Source of the DNA: Planctomycetaceae bacterium
Lineage (GTDB): Bacteria; Planctomycetota; Phycisphaerae; UBA1845; UTPLA1
DNA length: 64,000 bases
Reading direction: 5' to 3'
Assembly (NCBI GenBank): GCA_006969385.1
Contig: CP030884.1
Span: 496,001 to 560,000 of the forward strand
Part shown: positions 35,048-43,737 of the stretch, piece after piece
Numbering within the stretch: the first letter of the stretch is position 1
Layout of the letters: every line of letters starts with the position of its first letter
Translations under genes and position numbers: made by a program
Notes under the pieces: model-generated
The model's input: the letters and a program-made list of their open reading frames with translations, nothing else
Told to the model about the DNA's origin: nothing
Databases searched by the model: none

Positions 35048-35446
35048 TAAAGACAAACGTAAAAAAGGGTGGGGGCCCGGCTCTGTAGGAGGCAGCCAGA
35101 GCCGGACCCCGCAGGAAATTAGGGATGAGTTCAGGCCGTCTGGCGACGACCGGGGGTATGGAGCGAAACAAAGTTCGCGGGATAAGAATGATGCCGGTGG
35201 CGTATCCTCATCCATCCAATTCCCTGTTTCCGCGACCACCCGTCGCTGCGGCGACGTCGGTCACAAATTAAATCTAAAATACAAATTCACTGCGGGTCGG
35301 TGACTTGAGGGAATTTCCGGCGCGTTATCGACCGCAGCTCGCAAACGCCCCACCAACACTTCTTTTCGGACAGCCCACTGCCATTGCCATCTAAATCGTA
35401 TGGTGTGATCGAGACGCATCACGTTAGGAGAGGGGGCAACGGGCAA
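35048..35446. other. Intergenic region with a minus-strand terminator
   Basis: 399 bases without a recognised gene. It contains the strong hairpin at 35061-35110, whose T-run is on the minus strand, and an AT-rich block at about 35270-35283. A minus-strand open frame beginning near 35239 (GTG) has no recognisable similarity; a short ORF or a small RNA read from the minus strand cannot be excluded. Confidence 0.4.
35061..35110 (-). terminator. Minus-strand terminator with no assigned gene
   Basis: On the minus strand CCGGCTCTG/CAGAGCCGG (9 bp) is extended past one mismatch by four more G-C pairs, loop 11 bases, and followed five bases later by six T. No minus-strand gene is annotated immediately upstream. 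As a plus-strand hairpin it also sits 24 bases after the antiporter stop, but without a T-run. Confidence 0.6.
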
Positions 35447-36409
35447 ATGGGCATTTCGATATCGACCAAGCAGATCCGCAATGGCACCGAACGGCAACGC
35501 ATCTTTAACCACACGCCGCGCGCCGGCACCACGGTGCACGGCAAGACGGCTATCATCATCGGTGCCGTATTCTTTGGCGCAGGAATTCCCATCGCGCTGA
35601 TCGGTGCGGGGTATATCGATCCGGACGGCGCGAACGCGCCGCCGGTCGTGCTGTATTGCGCAGGGGCTGTGTTCTCATTACCAGGCGCGTGGCTGATGGG
35701 CTATGGGATACATTCGATTATGCGTCGCCGCTGGGTCGATCGGCAGATGCATCGGTTTCCGACAGAGCCGTGGCACTACGACTATCCCTGGAACCAGCAG
35801 GCCGCCCATTACACCGATTGGAAACCCTTGCTCAATGCGATCTTTTTTTTGACCGTCGTGGGTGCCATGACGGCCATACCCTACGGCATTCTCTCCGAAG
35901 AGCCCGATAGCATCATGCTGAAGCTATCGGTCGCGTTTATGGGTCTATTTTTGTTGGTGGGTCTAACGATGTTCGTCAAAGCTGGGCGACGTCTGTTGCA
36001 GTATGGCCGCAGCACGGTGCGCTTCGAGCGATTTCCATTCAAGCTGGGCGAAGAAATGCAACTTGCATTCGAGCGGCCCAAGCAATTGTCGAGTGATGCA
36101 GAATTGCAGTGTCAATTACGCTGCGTGGAAGATGTATTCGAAGATGCGGGTGACGATGGCAAACGCGTGGCTTCTTACGCGATCTATTGCGATAACAAGA
36201 CCATTCAGGATGCAGATAGTGACGGACTGGGTGGAAGGGCGCTGACGACGTTGCGCTTTCAACTGCCGACCGGTGATTATGAGTCGACGTTGCGCGAGAG
36301 CCCGCCGCGTTATTGGGAGCTTGAAATCACGGCGACGCAAAGCGGACCCGATTACAAGGCGGTCTTTCTACTCCCGATATACGGCGCGGGCGGGTTTCCT
36401 AACCGATAA
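35447..36409 (+). CDS. Membrane protein, hypothetical (DUF3592-like)
   Basis: 320 aa. Four membrane helices: two near residues 35-55 and 68-90, and two around 140-155 and 165-185. The C-terminal part (FERFPFKLGEEMQLAFE, LPTGDYEST, YWELEITATQSGPDYKAVFLLPIY) is beta-rich and resembles the arrestin-like exterior domain of some DUF3592 proteins. ATG 35447 is preferred to 35384; a purine-rich AGGAGAGGGGG lies 11-20 bases upstream. The function is unknown; stand-alone gene. Confidence 0.5.
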   Translation: MGISISTKQIRNGTERQRIFNHTPRAGTTVHGKTAIIIGAVFFGAGIPIALIGAGYIDPDGANAPPVVLYCAGAVFSLPGAWLMGYGIHSIMRRRWVDRQMHRFPTEPWHYDYPWNQQAAHYTDWKPLLNAIFFLTVVGAMTAIPYGILSEEPDSIMLKLSVAFMGLFLLVGLTMFVKAGRRLLQYGRSTVRFERFPFKLGEEMQLAFERPKQLSSDAELQCQLRCVEDVFEDAGDDGKRVASYAIYCDNKTIQDADSDGLGGRALTTLRFQLPTGDYESTLRESPPRYWELEITATQSGPDYKAVFLLPIYGAGGFPNR

Positions 36410-36508
36410 CGACTGCCGTCAGCGGACGTCGTGGATCCGGTGCGCAGAATTCGCTGGGTAGTCGCCCGTATTGGTTCGACACAAGGGTGGGTCGCACGCG
36501 GTTTGATG

Positions 36509-36539
36509 GTCCCCCAGCCCTAGAAGGGCAGGGGCACCC
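36509..36539 (-). repeat. GC-rich palindromic repeat, family C, copy 2
   Basis: The reverse complement reads GGGTGCCCCTGCCC, then TTCTAGGGCTGGGGGAC, matching the unit at 16607-16637 in the opposite orientation. It lies in the 210-base gap before the GT87-like gene. Confidence 0.65.
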
Positions 36540-36619
36540 GTGTTAATTCGCGCGGTTCAGTAGTCCCCAGCTCCAGTGTGACTGCAGCACCTGACAGGAA
36601 ACAACTCGTCAGACATTTG

Positions 36620-37993
36620 ATGAAGCTAATGCAGACGGCAATCAATATCGACAAGTTGACGATAGCCTCTGCCGAGCAACCGAAGCAACGGTTGCTCGGC
36701 TATGCTCTCTGCGCTCTGCCGTTTCTTTTCGCGTTGCAATTCATCAGTCAGGCACAGCGCGATTACACCGTCGGGATGGATTTTCGACTGACGTACTCGG
36801 CGGCTGCCGCGTGGTTGCAAGGGCTCGATCCGTACGATGACGCGGCCCTCAAAGACGTTTGGTCACGGGCCGGTATGGCACACGCTACGCCGCCCGGTCA
36901 TCCACAAACACCCAACGTGTATCCGATCAGCGTCGCCCCACTGCTCGCGCCGTTGGCGTGGCTGTCGTTTCCAACGGCGCTGGTCATTTGGATGCTGATC
37001 AACGCCGGCTGCGTCGCCACATGGGTGTGGCAACTGTATCACCATGAAAAGGTGCCGCCGATATTTCGCTGCGCGGCGATCGTCATTCTGCTATTTGGTT
37101 TTCCGCTGCAATACGGATTGCGCTTTGGCAACCTCGCGGTTGTCACGTCGTTCTTGATTACAACGACGTTGTTTCAACGACACCGACCGATGTTTGCGGG
37201 CGCGTGTTTGGGATTGGCATTGGTCAAGCATTCTTTATGCGCGCCATTGGTGTTGCTGTTCTTGTTTGAGAAGCGCTGGAAATTTTTGTTCACAGCGGCT
37301 GGTGTTTATGCAACGTTGCTGCTTGCCGGTTCCCTCGTCTATGCCGGACCGACGCCGTGGGCATGGATTGGCGCCATGATGAACACCGGCATGGAAAGCC
37401 TCGCCGTCGGTGGTATCAATCACCACGCCCGGCTCGATGGTTCGGCGTTGCATCTGACGACGGCCGCCTTGCTGTACCGTGTGCATCCTGCGCTGGTGCA
37501 TCTCGATAAGGTGATTCTCGTTGTCCTCGGTTTCGCAATTTTGCGCGGCTGTTGGCGGCGCACGACCACCATGAACAATGACCTGCGGCCCGTTACGCCA
37601 CTACACATCGCTCTACTCGGCCTCAACCTGATGGCGTATTACCATCGGCTCTACGACCTCGTCGTCGTGATGATGCCGCTCTTGATGTGGCTGTTGATCG
37701 AACACGACCGCCTCGCGCCGCGTTGGCGCAGCGCGTTCTGGTTCATCGCCGTTCTGATGATGCTACCCGGCGCCACGGTCGGCGGCGGCATGCCCAACGT
37801 CAGTTGGCCGGTGTTGGCGTTGATTCAGCCGATTGGTACCTGGTCGCTACTGCTGGGTGTGGGATGCTTGGCGGCTTGGGCTTGGCTAGCGTCGCGGGAA
37901 TATTCCGATCGGCCAGCGGTCGCTGCAACCGAATCAACTCGTAACCATCGCACAACGGCGTTCGGTCAAGCAACAACTCCGGCTGACGGTTGA
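36620..37993 (+). CDS. GT87/DUF2029-like membrane glycosyltransferase
   Basis: About 457 aa with ten or more membrane helices. The N-terminal exterior loop has MDFRLTYSAAAAWLQGLDPYD, like the aspartate-containing loop of GT-C family 87 mannosyltransferases (DUF2029), and PNVYPISVAPLLAPLAWL fits the conserved NPFxYPP-type segment. The start is uncertain: GTG 36578, ATG 36620 and ATG 36629 are possible and none has a clear ribosome-binding site. Its last 194 bases overlap the 3' end of the opposite-strand gene. A lipid-linked sugar is the probable donor. Confidence 0.6.
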   Translation: MKLMQTAINIDKLTIASAEQPKQRLLGYALCALPFLFALQFISQAQRDYTVGMDFRLTYSAAAAWLQGLDPYDDAALKDVWSRAGMAHATPPGHPQTPNVYPISVAPLLAPLAWLSFPTALVIWMLINAGCVATWVWQLYHHEKVPPIFRCAAIVILLFGFPLQYGLRFGNLAVVTSFLITTTLFQRHRPMFAGACLGLALVKHSLCAPLVLLFLFEKRWKFLFTAAGVYATLLLAGSLVYAGPTPWAWIGAMMNTGMESLAVGGINHHARLDGSALHLTTAALLYRVHPALVHLDKVILVVLGFAILRGCWRRTTTMNNDLRPVTPLHIALLGLNLMAYYHRLYDLVVVMMPLLMWLLIEHDRLAPRWRSAFWFIAVLMMLPGATVGGGMPNVSWPVLALIQPIGTWSLLLGVGCLAAWAWLASREYSDRPAVAATESTRNHRTTAFGQATTPADG

Positions 37994-40124
37994 TCGCACT
38001 GCGTAGGCGCGGCCATAAGAAGCGCTTGGTTTCGGGCGGGCTCGCACCGGGCCAGCCGCCGTTGATCCAATCCCATTCGCGATCGAGTTCGGTGGTTTGC
38101 ACGATGTAGTTCATCGGCGCGTTGGCTTCCAACAACGGAAAGTAATGCGCCAAGCGCGGCCAAAATGATTCGAACTCGACCACTTTGCACTGTTGCTGCG
38201 TGAGATACGACAGGAGATGAGCATCCAGAGGTTCGGCCACTGCCACGGATACATGTCGCGCCTTCAATTCATCTGATAACGCGCCCAACGGATGCCGCGC
38301 GCCAAGTTGTTGCGCCATCGCGAGCTGCCCCACGCCCCACGCCAAGATCAGCACGCACGGTGCGAGCCTCGCTGCCACGCGCGATTGGCGACTGATAAAC
38401 ACAGCAGCCAGCAAACCGGGGATGAATACCCAAATCGGCACGAGGTAACGAATCGTGGTGAAGTCGAGCGCGCAACCGCCCAATAGATACAAGCCGATGG
38501 TCGCGGCCGTGCCCAACATTAACAGCAGTGCAGGGCCATGATTCGTCGGTAGCATACGGAACAAACGCGACAGACCGGTCGATTGCGAACGCCACAAAAT
38601 GATCAGCGCGGTAACGGCAGCACCTAAGGCCAGCCAACTCGCGCCGAAGACGAATCCCGACGTCATCAAATCTAAGGGTTGCGTCACCGTGTCGCGACCC
38701 ACGCCGACCAGCGAAAGGAACGGTCGCGCATCTGGACCGAACAACAGCGGTAGGCCGTTCATGAAATACATGAGCGTATCGCCGGCCATCCAAATCGGTC
38801 GGAAGCCCAACGGCAGCGACGGCTCAAGTTCCTGACCGCTCGCCATGCGCTGCACGACGTACAACATCGACGGCGATGCACCGGCAATGATGCCCATGAT
38901 CGCCGGTGCGACGTTGGGCAATTCAGCCCGTGCCTTATCGATTAGCTGATACCGACGGTTACACCAAAACGCGATACCGCCCAGCGTTGCCATGATGATC
39001 AAACCGGCGACCGGCGTCGGGAACAGACCCATGAGCAGTTCTTTTTGCACGCGACCGTCCGCCACCCAAGTAGCCCACGTAACGTTTAACAATAAGACCG
39101 CCGCCAGCGCCACCAACGGCAGCGTCGCGTAGCGGGCAACACGGACGAAAGCTTCGATGCGATTGCCGCTCGCCTCGGCTTCCCACAAGGCTCGCAAAGG
39201 TCGATCAAACACGGCATGCAAAATAATCGGCGCGAGAAACAACACGATCGATGGGTTGATCCACATGCCCAAACCGATGAGCGCGCCGAAGATAAACTTG
39301 CCCGCCCCCATGTTCTTCTGCGGTCGTGGATCGACGAACCATTCGCTGTATGCCCACAAGAGCAGCGCGCCGCACAGCAGCACCTCGATATATCCACCAC
39401 GAGCCGAGATAGACCATTGCATAAACATCGGGCTCGACGCAATCAGCGCGAGCGCACCGACAACAGCTCCCCGTCGTCCAAACCAGCGCGTGAGCATCAG
39501 ATATTGCGCCGCCACCAGAAGCGCGAAAAACAGTGCGGGGCCGGCGCGCAAAGCGTGAATCGGATTGTCGAACACAAACGAGAAACCAGCGACGGCGTAG
39601 GCTTCCAACGAGCCCATGTAGCGCTGGCCGTAGAAGAAGATCGGAAAACGCTCACCGTTAGCGATGTCTTGTGCCATCAGGCCGACGATGGCTTCGTCGG
39701 AATGCAACAGCGTTTCACCGTGATAGATGAAAGGTGCCCGCGCCGCCCACGCGGCCACGAAGAATGTCAATGCAATGACAGCATCGCGCGATTTCAGCGG
39801 TACGCGCTGCCAAGCACTGCGCGCCAACGGCTGGTCGGCACAGTCACCGCGATAGGTTTCAAATGTGAGGATATCGACGGCCGGGCCGTCGGTCGGTGTC
39901 GTCGTGGTCGTGCTGCCTGCCGTAAATTTGGGATTGATCGTCGAAAGAAAACCGTGCGGAGATTCATTTGATCCACCAGCGGCTGCGCGCATTCCGCTAC
40001 CGCCAGATGTCGCGATGTTGCGCGGATTGGCATCCGTTGAGCTTTGCTCAGCGCTGTGGCACCGGTTTGTAACCGGTGGTTCCGCGTCGCGAACGTTAGA
40101 TAACGAGGATCGGTTGTCTTCCAT
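37800..40124 (-). CDS. GT-C type membrane glycosyltransferase, hypothetical
   Basis: 774 aa. The first ~110 residues are polar and disordered, including the translated palindrome (PPVTNRCHSA). From ~115 there are about eleven membrane helices, with the first exterior loop HSDEAIVGLMAQDIANGE carrying the acidic pair typical of GT-C catalytic loops and FYGQRYMGSLEAY. A C-terminal exterior domain of ~150 residues follows. ATG 40124 is supported by AGGAG; ATG 39992 would skip the repeat but has no Shine-Dalgarno. It overlaps the plus-strand GT87-like gene tail to tail by 194 bases. Confidence 0.6.
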   Translation of the reverse strand: MEDNRSSLSNVRDAEPPVTNRCHSAEQSSTDANPRNIATSGGSGMRAAAGGSNESPHGFLSTINPKFTAGSTTTTTPTDGPAVDILTFETYRGDCADQPLARSAWQRVPLKSRDAVIALTFFVAAWAARAPFIYHGETLLHSDEAIVGLMAQDIANGERFPIFFYGQRYMGSLEAYAVAGFSFVFDNPIHALRAGPALFFALLVAAQYLMLTRWFGRRGAVVGALALIASSPMFMQWSISARGGYIEVLLCGALLLWAYSEWFVDPRPQKNMGAGKFIFGALIGLGMWINPSIVLFLAPIILHAVFDRPLRALWEAEASGNRIEAFVRVARYATLPLVALAAVLLLNVTWATWVADGRVQKELLMGLFPTPVAGLIIMATLGGIAFWCNRRYQLIDKARAELPNVAPAIMGIIAGASPSMLYVVQRMASGQELEPSLPLGFRPIWMAGDTLMYFMNGLPLLFGPDARPFLSLVGVGRDTVTQPLDLMTSGFVFGASWLALGAAVTALIILWRSQSTGLSRLFRMLPTNHGPALLLMLGTAATIGLYLLGGCALDFTTIRYLVPIWVFIPGLLAAVFISRQSRVAARLAPCVLILAWGVGQLAMAQQLGARHPLGALSDELKARHVSVAVAEPLDAHLLSYLTQQQCKVVEFESFWPRLAHYFPLLEANAPMNYIVQTTELDREWDWINGGWPGASPPETKRFLWPRLRSAINRQPELLLDRTPLCDGYELIRLQRPLADRNIPATLAKPKPPSIPHPAVATRYQSAESTPTPAN
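40051..40080 (-). repeat. Family A palindrome inside a coding region
   Basis: 30 bases beginning GCGCTGTGGCACCGG and ending CCGGTGGT, identical over all 30 positions to 57061-57090. It contains CACCGGTT-TGT-AACCGGTG. It lies in frame near the N-terminus of the GT-C protein and encodes part of its disordered segment. Confidence 0.8.
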
Positions 40125-40238
40125 GACGACTCTCCTGGTTCAAGCCCAACATCATCGATTTTTTATGATGAGTTGGCCTGTTTTATCCGCTATTCAGCCA
40201 ATGATCGTTGCTCACCATGACACATCGTTGGTGGCAGA

Positions 40239-40345
40239 CACCGGTTGCAAACCGGTGCCCCAGCGCTGCATCAAGCACACCGGTTAAAAACCGGTGCCAC
40301 AGCGCCCCTTCACATCACACCGGTTACAAACCGGTGCCACAGCGC
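40239..40345 (+). repeat. Cluster of three family A palindromes
   Basis: Three units CACCGGTT-nnn-AACCGGTG followed by CC(C/A)CAGCGC at 40239-40266, 40278-40305 and 40318-40345, all in the same orientation and opposite to the copy at 40051-40080. Two degenerate half-units (GTGCCGCAGCGC, GTGCCACAGCG) follow to about 40377. The units are about 40 bases apart, like a small tandem REP array. Confidence 0.8.
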
Positions 40346-40391
40346 ATTGGTGCCGCAGCGCATAAGTGCCACAGCGTGACGATCAAATTGT

Positions 40392-42101
40392 TTAAGAGAG
40401 CCGGCCGCTGCGAATGATGGCGACCACAATCCAGACGGCCATCACCGAAGCGATTACGTAGCCGATCAGCCCGAGGAATCGCAGGGGAATGGTGTTGAAG
40501 ATCATCACTTCGGTTTCCATGCTTAGCAGCATGGTCCCGCAGATAATCGTCGATGCCATAATCACCGCCGAGGCGAGTCGGTTGCTCGATCGATCCAGCT
40601 CTCTAGCCAAATAATCGAGGTTCTCGTGGCGGATGTTGATTTGAAAACGACCGCGACCGATGCCGCGCATCAGTTGACGAGCCGTGCGCGGGCCGTCGCG
40701 CAGGATTGCGCCGATGTGCCAGGCCGAAATCCCCGCGCCGCGCAATAATCGACCGGCCGAAAATCGATCGCGCAGCAATGCTGATAGCTTGGGTTTTAGG
40801 ATTTCGATGATGTTGAACTGCGGGTCGAGCGATTCGACGACGCCGGAGATAATCGACAGCGACTTGAGCGCCGCGACGAAATCGCGCGGCAGCGTGACGT
40901 CATTATTTCGGACCGTCTCCAAGAGTTCGCCGAAGATGACGGACATATCCATGCGACGCAGCGGCAGACCGTAGTACTTGTTAACGAAGATGCGCAAATC
41001 TCGCATCAACAGGAAGCGATCGGTCTCTTCACCGAGGCAGTTCATGTCGTCGAGCACGTCTACGAGGATTTCAAACTCGCGTTTGATGACGGCGAGCAAG
41101 CCGATCACCACGCGGTCGAGCGTTTCGGCGTCGAGTTGGCCCGTCATGCCGAAGTCGACCAGTTGCAACTGATCGGGCGGCTTGATCAGGATGTTGCCGG
41201 GATGCGGATCGGCGTGAAACAAACCTAGTTCGAAAAATTGTCGCACAAACGCGTCGGCCAGTTGCCGTGCGAGTTGCGGTTTTTCGAGTAGGAGCGTTTC
41301 ATCTTTGAGCGCGGGCCGCAAGCCCATGCCATCGAGGAATTGCAGCGTCAAAACGGTCGGGCCGGTGAGATCCCACCGCACGCGCGGGGTAACGATGTTT
41401 TCCTCGTCGGCAAATGCTTCGTGGAAGCGTTCCGTCGCGGAGGCTTCGTTGATGAAGTCGAGTTCGCGCTCCAGCGTTTGCGTGAACTCATCGATCAACA
41501 TGCGCGGTTTGTACGGGCGCAACTCGGGGAAGAACTGCTCGGCTTGCTCCGCGAGGAATTTCAACGCGTAAACATCGAGCTTGACGATTTTATCGATGCC
41601 GGGCCGTCGAATCTTGACCACCACGGGCTGGCCGTCGCGCGTAATGGCTTTATGAGCCTGGCCGATGCTGCCGCTGGCAAAGGGTTCTTCGTCGAATTGC
41701 TCGAACAGCGCTTCGATCGTGTCGCCGATATCGGTTTCGATCAGGCGCCGCGCTTCGGCCCCGGAAAACGGTTTGACCTGATCCTGCAGGTTTGCGAGCG
41801 CATCGAGCAGCGGCGGCGGCAAGATGTCCGGGCGGGTCGAGGCGATCTGGCCCATTTTGATAAACGTGGGGCCGAGTTCTTCGCAGACCTTGACCAACCG
41901 CTGACCGATCGATTCGAGCGGGTCTACCGTCTCGGGCTCTTCGATTTTTTTGCGTCGGCGCAGGACCGGTCGCCCGGGCAAGTAGCCGCCGAGTTGCAGG
42001 CGATCCACGAAGTGGCCGAAGCCGTGCTTGCTCAGCACGCGACCGATCACCAGCACCCGCGCGGCCATGCGACCGGTACGTGGTAAGGTGGCTAGTGACA
42101 T
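40392..42101 (-). CDS. ABC1/UbiB family protein kinase-like protein
   Basis: 569 aa. The ABC1 signature LGPTFIKMGQIASTRPDILP (KxGQ motif), ASGSIGQAHKA (Ala-rich loop), VVVKIRRPG (Lys in the ATP site), ELDFINEA, HADPHPGNIL (catalytic-loop equivalent) and QLVDFGMTG (metal-binding Asp) are all present. Two C-terminal membrane helices near residues 515-560 anchor it. UbiB/ADCK-type proteins support ubiquinone synthesis or lipid metabolism, with ATPase activity. ATG 42101. No ubi genes are adjacent. Confidence 0.92.
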   Translation of the reverse strand: MSLATLPRTGRMAARVLVIGRVLSKHGFGHFVDRLQLGGYLPGRPVLRRRKKIEEPETVDPLESIGQRLVKVCEELGPTFIKMGQIASTRPDILPPPLLDALANLQDQVKPFSGAEARRLIETDIGDTIEALFEQFDEEPFASGSIGQAHKAITRDGQPVVVKIRRPGIDKIVKLDVYALKFLAEQAEQFFPELRPYKPRMLIDEFTQTLERELDFINEASATERFHEAFADEENIVTPRVRWDLTGPTVLTLQFLDGMGLRPALKDETLLLEKPQLARQLADAFVRQFFELGLFHADPHPGNILIKPPDQLQLVDFGMTGQLDAETLDRVVIGLLAVIKREFEILVDVLDDMNCLGEETDRFLLMRDLRIFVNKYYGLPLRRMDMSVIFGELLETVRNNDVTLPRDFVAALKSLSIISGVVESLDPQFNIIEILKPKLSALLRDRFSAGRLLRGAGISAWHIGAILRDGPRTARQLMRGIGRGRFQINIRHENLDYLARELDRSSNRLASAVIMASTIICGTMLLSMETEVMIFNTIPLRFLGLIGYVIASVMAVWIVVAIIRSGRLS

Positions 42102-42696
42102 GGAACACTCCTGTAGATCGGAAACGCGGGCTCTGTTTCGGGTGCCCTGTTCGGGTGCCCCCGCCCTTCCAGGGCTGGGGGACTTTTGACGTTCACGTGC
42201 CCAAGTTTCGGGTGCCCATTCGACAGGGTGCCCCTGCCCCTCTGGGGCTGGGGGACTTTCTCAGCCGTTAGCACCGATCTAACCGGACCGGTAAACCCCG
42301 TTATCAAGATCGAACCGCTCGATACGGGTATTGAGCGGTAAACGATTCATATTCGGACGCGGGGATGATTGCGTCAAATGGTAGGGGGTTGGGCGAACGA
42401 CGTTGGGATAAAGAAAAGATTAGGCGTGTGGAGTTGGTAATGCCGCAGGCGGAAACACCTCCGACAGAGCCGCGTCATCCCGACGCGATGTACGTGTCCT
42501 AAGTCAACGCGCGGGATGTTGCGTGGCGCGAACGTTAGAAACATGTCCGTTGATGTGTGGATTTCTCGCATACGTCGCCGCGGGGACGCTGCGGCTCTGA
42601 ATGGCGTGGCCGCCGATACGTTTGATTCTCAACGTGATCCCGATGCAACTGGGCACGATCTTCAAACAGCAATTAGAATCGGATCCCCCCGGCCAC
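42102..42696. other. Intergenic region with family C repeats
   Basis: 595 bases with no convincing gene. It contains two family C palindromes (42153-42183 and 42226-42256) and, at about 42576-42599, GCCGCGGGGACGCTGCGGC, similar to sequence at 43496-43520. The remaining sequence is unremarkable; minus-strand frames here read through the SRAP gene in the wrong frame. Confidence 0.5.
42153..42258 (+). repeat. Two family C palindromes in tandem
   Basis: GGGTGCCCCCGCCCTTCC... at 42153-42183 and GGGTGCCCCTGCCCC... at 42228-42258 each end in CTGGGGGACTTT. They are in direct orientation, about 73 bases apart, and share flanking GGTGCCC fragments (e.g. 42210-42217), suggesting past tandem duplication. 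Confidence 0.65.
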
Positions 42697-43401
42697 CTAA
42701 AACAACATCCCCTGCTCCCCTTCTTCCTTCGACGGTGGCTCCAAACACGCGGCATCATCATTCCTTGGGCTGTTAACGCGTTTGTTGACTGGCACGGTGG
42801 TAAGCATACCGTCGGGGAACGGGTCGAGCAGTGCCAGCGCCGCGTCTTTATCCGTCTCATCCGTATTTAGCCATTTGTCATAATCGTTGCGTTCGAGAAT
42901 GACCGGCATGCGGTTGTGCAGCGTGCGCATCAGCTCATTGGGCTCGGTCGTGAGAATGGTGAATGTTTCGAGCGGCTCACCGGCGTCGTTGCCCGCCCAG
43001 CTTTCCCATAAGCCCGCGAAGGCTAAAACGTGTTCGTCGTCGCGGTGAATGTAATACGGCTGCTTACCGCCCTTTTCCTTCTTCCATTCGTAAAACCCGC
43101 TCGCCGGAATCAAACAGCGCCGCTTCTTAAAGGCCGAGCGAAACGACGGCTTCTCGGCGGCAGTCTCGCTGCGCGCGTTGATCAGCTTGTTACCGATCTC
43201 GATATCTTTAGCCCACGCGGGAATCAATCCCCATCGAAGGGTATCGATCTGCTTGGCACTATCGACCAGCCGCACGACGGGCACGTCCTGCGTCGGCGCG
43301 ATGTTGTAGCGCGGCGGCAAAGATAGACCGCCGATGTCGGTCAGCCCGAATTCGGCGGCGAGTTCGTCCAGTTCGGCGATGAGGGTGTAGCGACCGCACA
43401 T
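42697..43401 (-). CDS. SOS response-associated peptidase (SRAP, YedK/HMCES family)
   Basis: 234 aa. The family's catalytic Cys2 follows the initiator Met (MCGRYTL) and forms a thiazolidine crosslink with abasic sites in single-stranded DNA. Also seen: PRYNIAPTQDVPVVRL, WGLIPAWAKD, NARSETAAEKPSFR (Asn and Glu of the active site), RRCLIPASGFYEWKK (Glu) and HNRMPVIL (catalytic His). ATG 43401 is fixed by the need for Cys at position 2. Stand-alone gene, minus strand. Confidence 0.95.
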   Translation of the reverse strand: MCGRYTLIAELDELAAEFGLTDIGGLSLPPRYNIAPTQDVPVVRLVDSAKQIDTLRWGLIPAWAKDIEIGNKLINARSETAAEKPSFRSAFKKRRCLIPASGFYEWKKEKGGKQPYYIHRDDEHVLAFAGLWESWAGNDAGEPLETFTILTTEPNELMRTLHNRMPVILERNDYDKWLNTDETDKDAALALLDPFPDGMLTTVPVNKRVNSPRNDDAACLEPPSKEEGEQGMLF

Positions 43402-43737
43402 GATGGGAAATTGTAAGCGATATATGCGCGCCATCGATCAATTACGCCAATCTCATGGCGACAACGGCAACCCGGGATAGAAGCTTACGAGCCCGTCGCG
43501 GCGGGGACGACGCGGCTCCGCCATCGCGCGTCCCGCACGCCTCGTTAACGAAATGACTCGTCCCCACGCGATCGCAATGCCGCCCATGCCCTTTCGCGCA
43601 AAAATCACCGAAAATTCCATTTGAAAATCCCAATTGTTCGGTATATGTTAGGTATGCCGGTTAGGAAGTTTTGCGTTGGATGCCGCCCTTCACATCGCCG
43701 CCGCGGCGACCAGCTCTGAGGGCGGCGTGGAGGCGTT
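43402..43737. other. Intergenic region with candidate sigma-gene promoter
   Basis: 336 bases between divergent genes. A TTGAAA (43621-43626) and a TATGTT (43644-43649) with 17-base spacing could be the promoter of the sigma factor gene at 43738. GC-rich stretches at about 43490-43540 resemble sequence in the 42.1-42.7 kb gap. No gene seen. Confidence 0.4.

Noticed and set aside
34964..35239. 91-codon minus-strand frame ahead of the minus-strand terminator
   Set aside because: It reads into the antiporter gene on the other strand and has no similarity. Kept only as part of the possible small RNA finding.
42504..42860. 118-codon minus-strand frame overlapping the SRAP gene end
   Set aside because: It is in a different frame from the well-supported SRAP gene and has no similarity.
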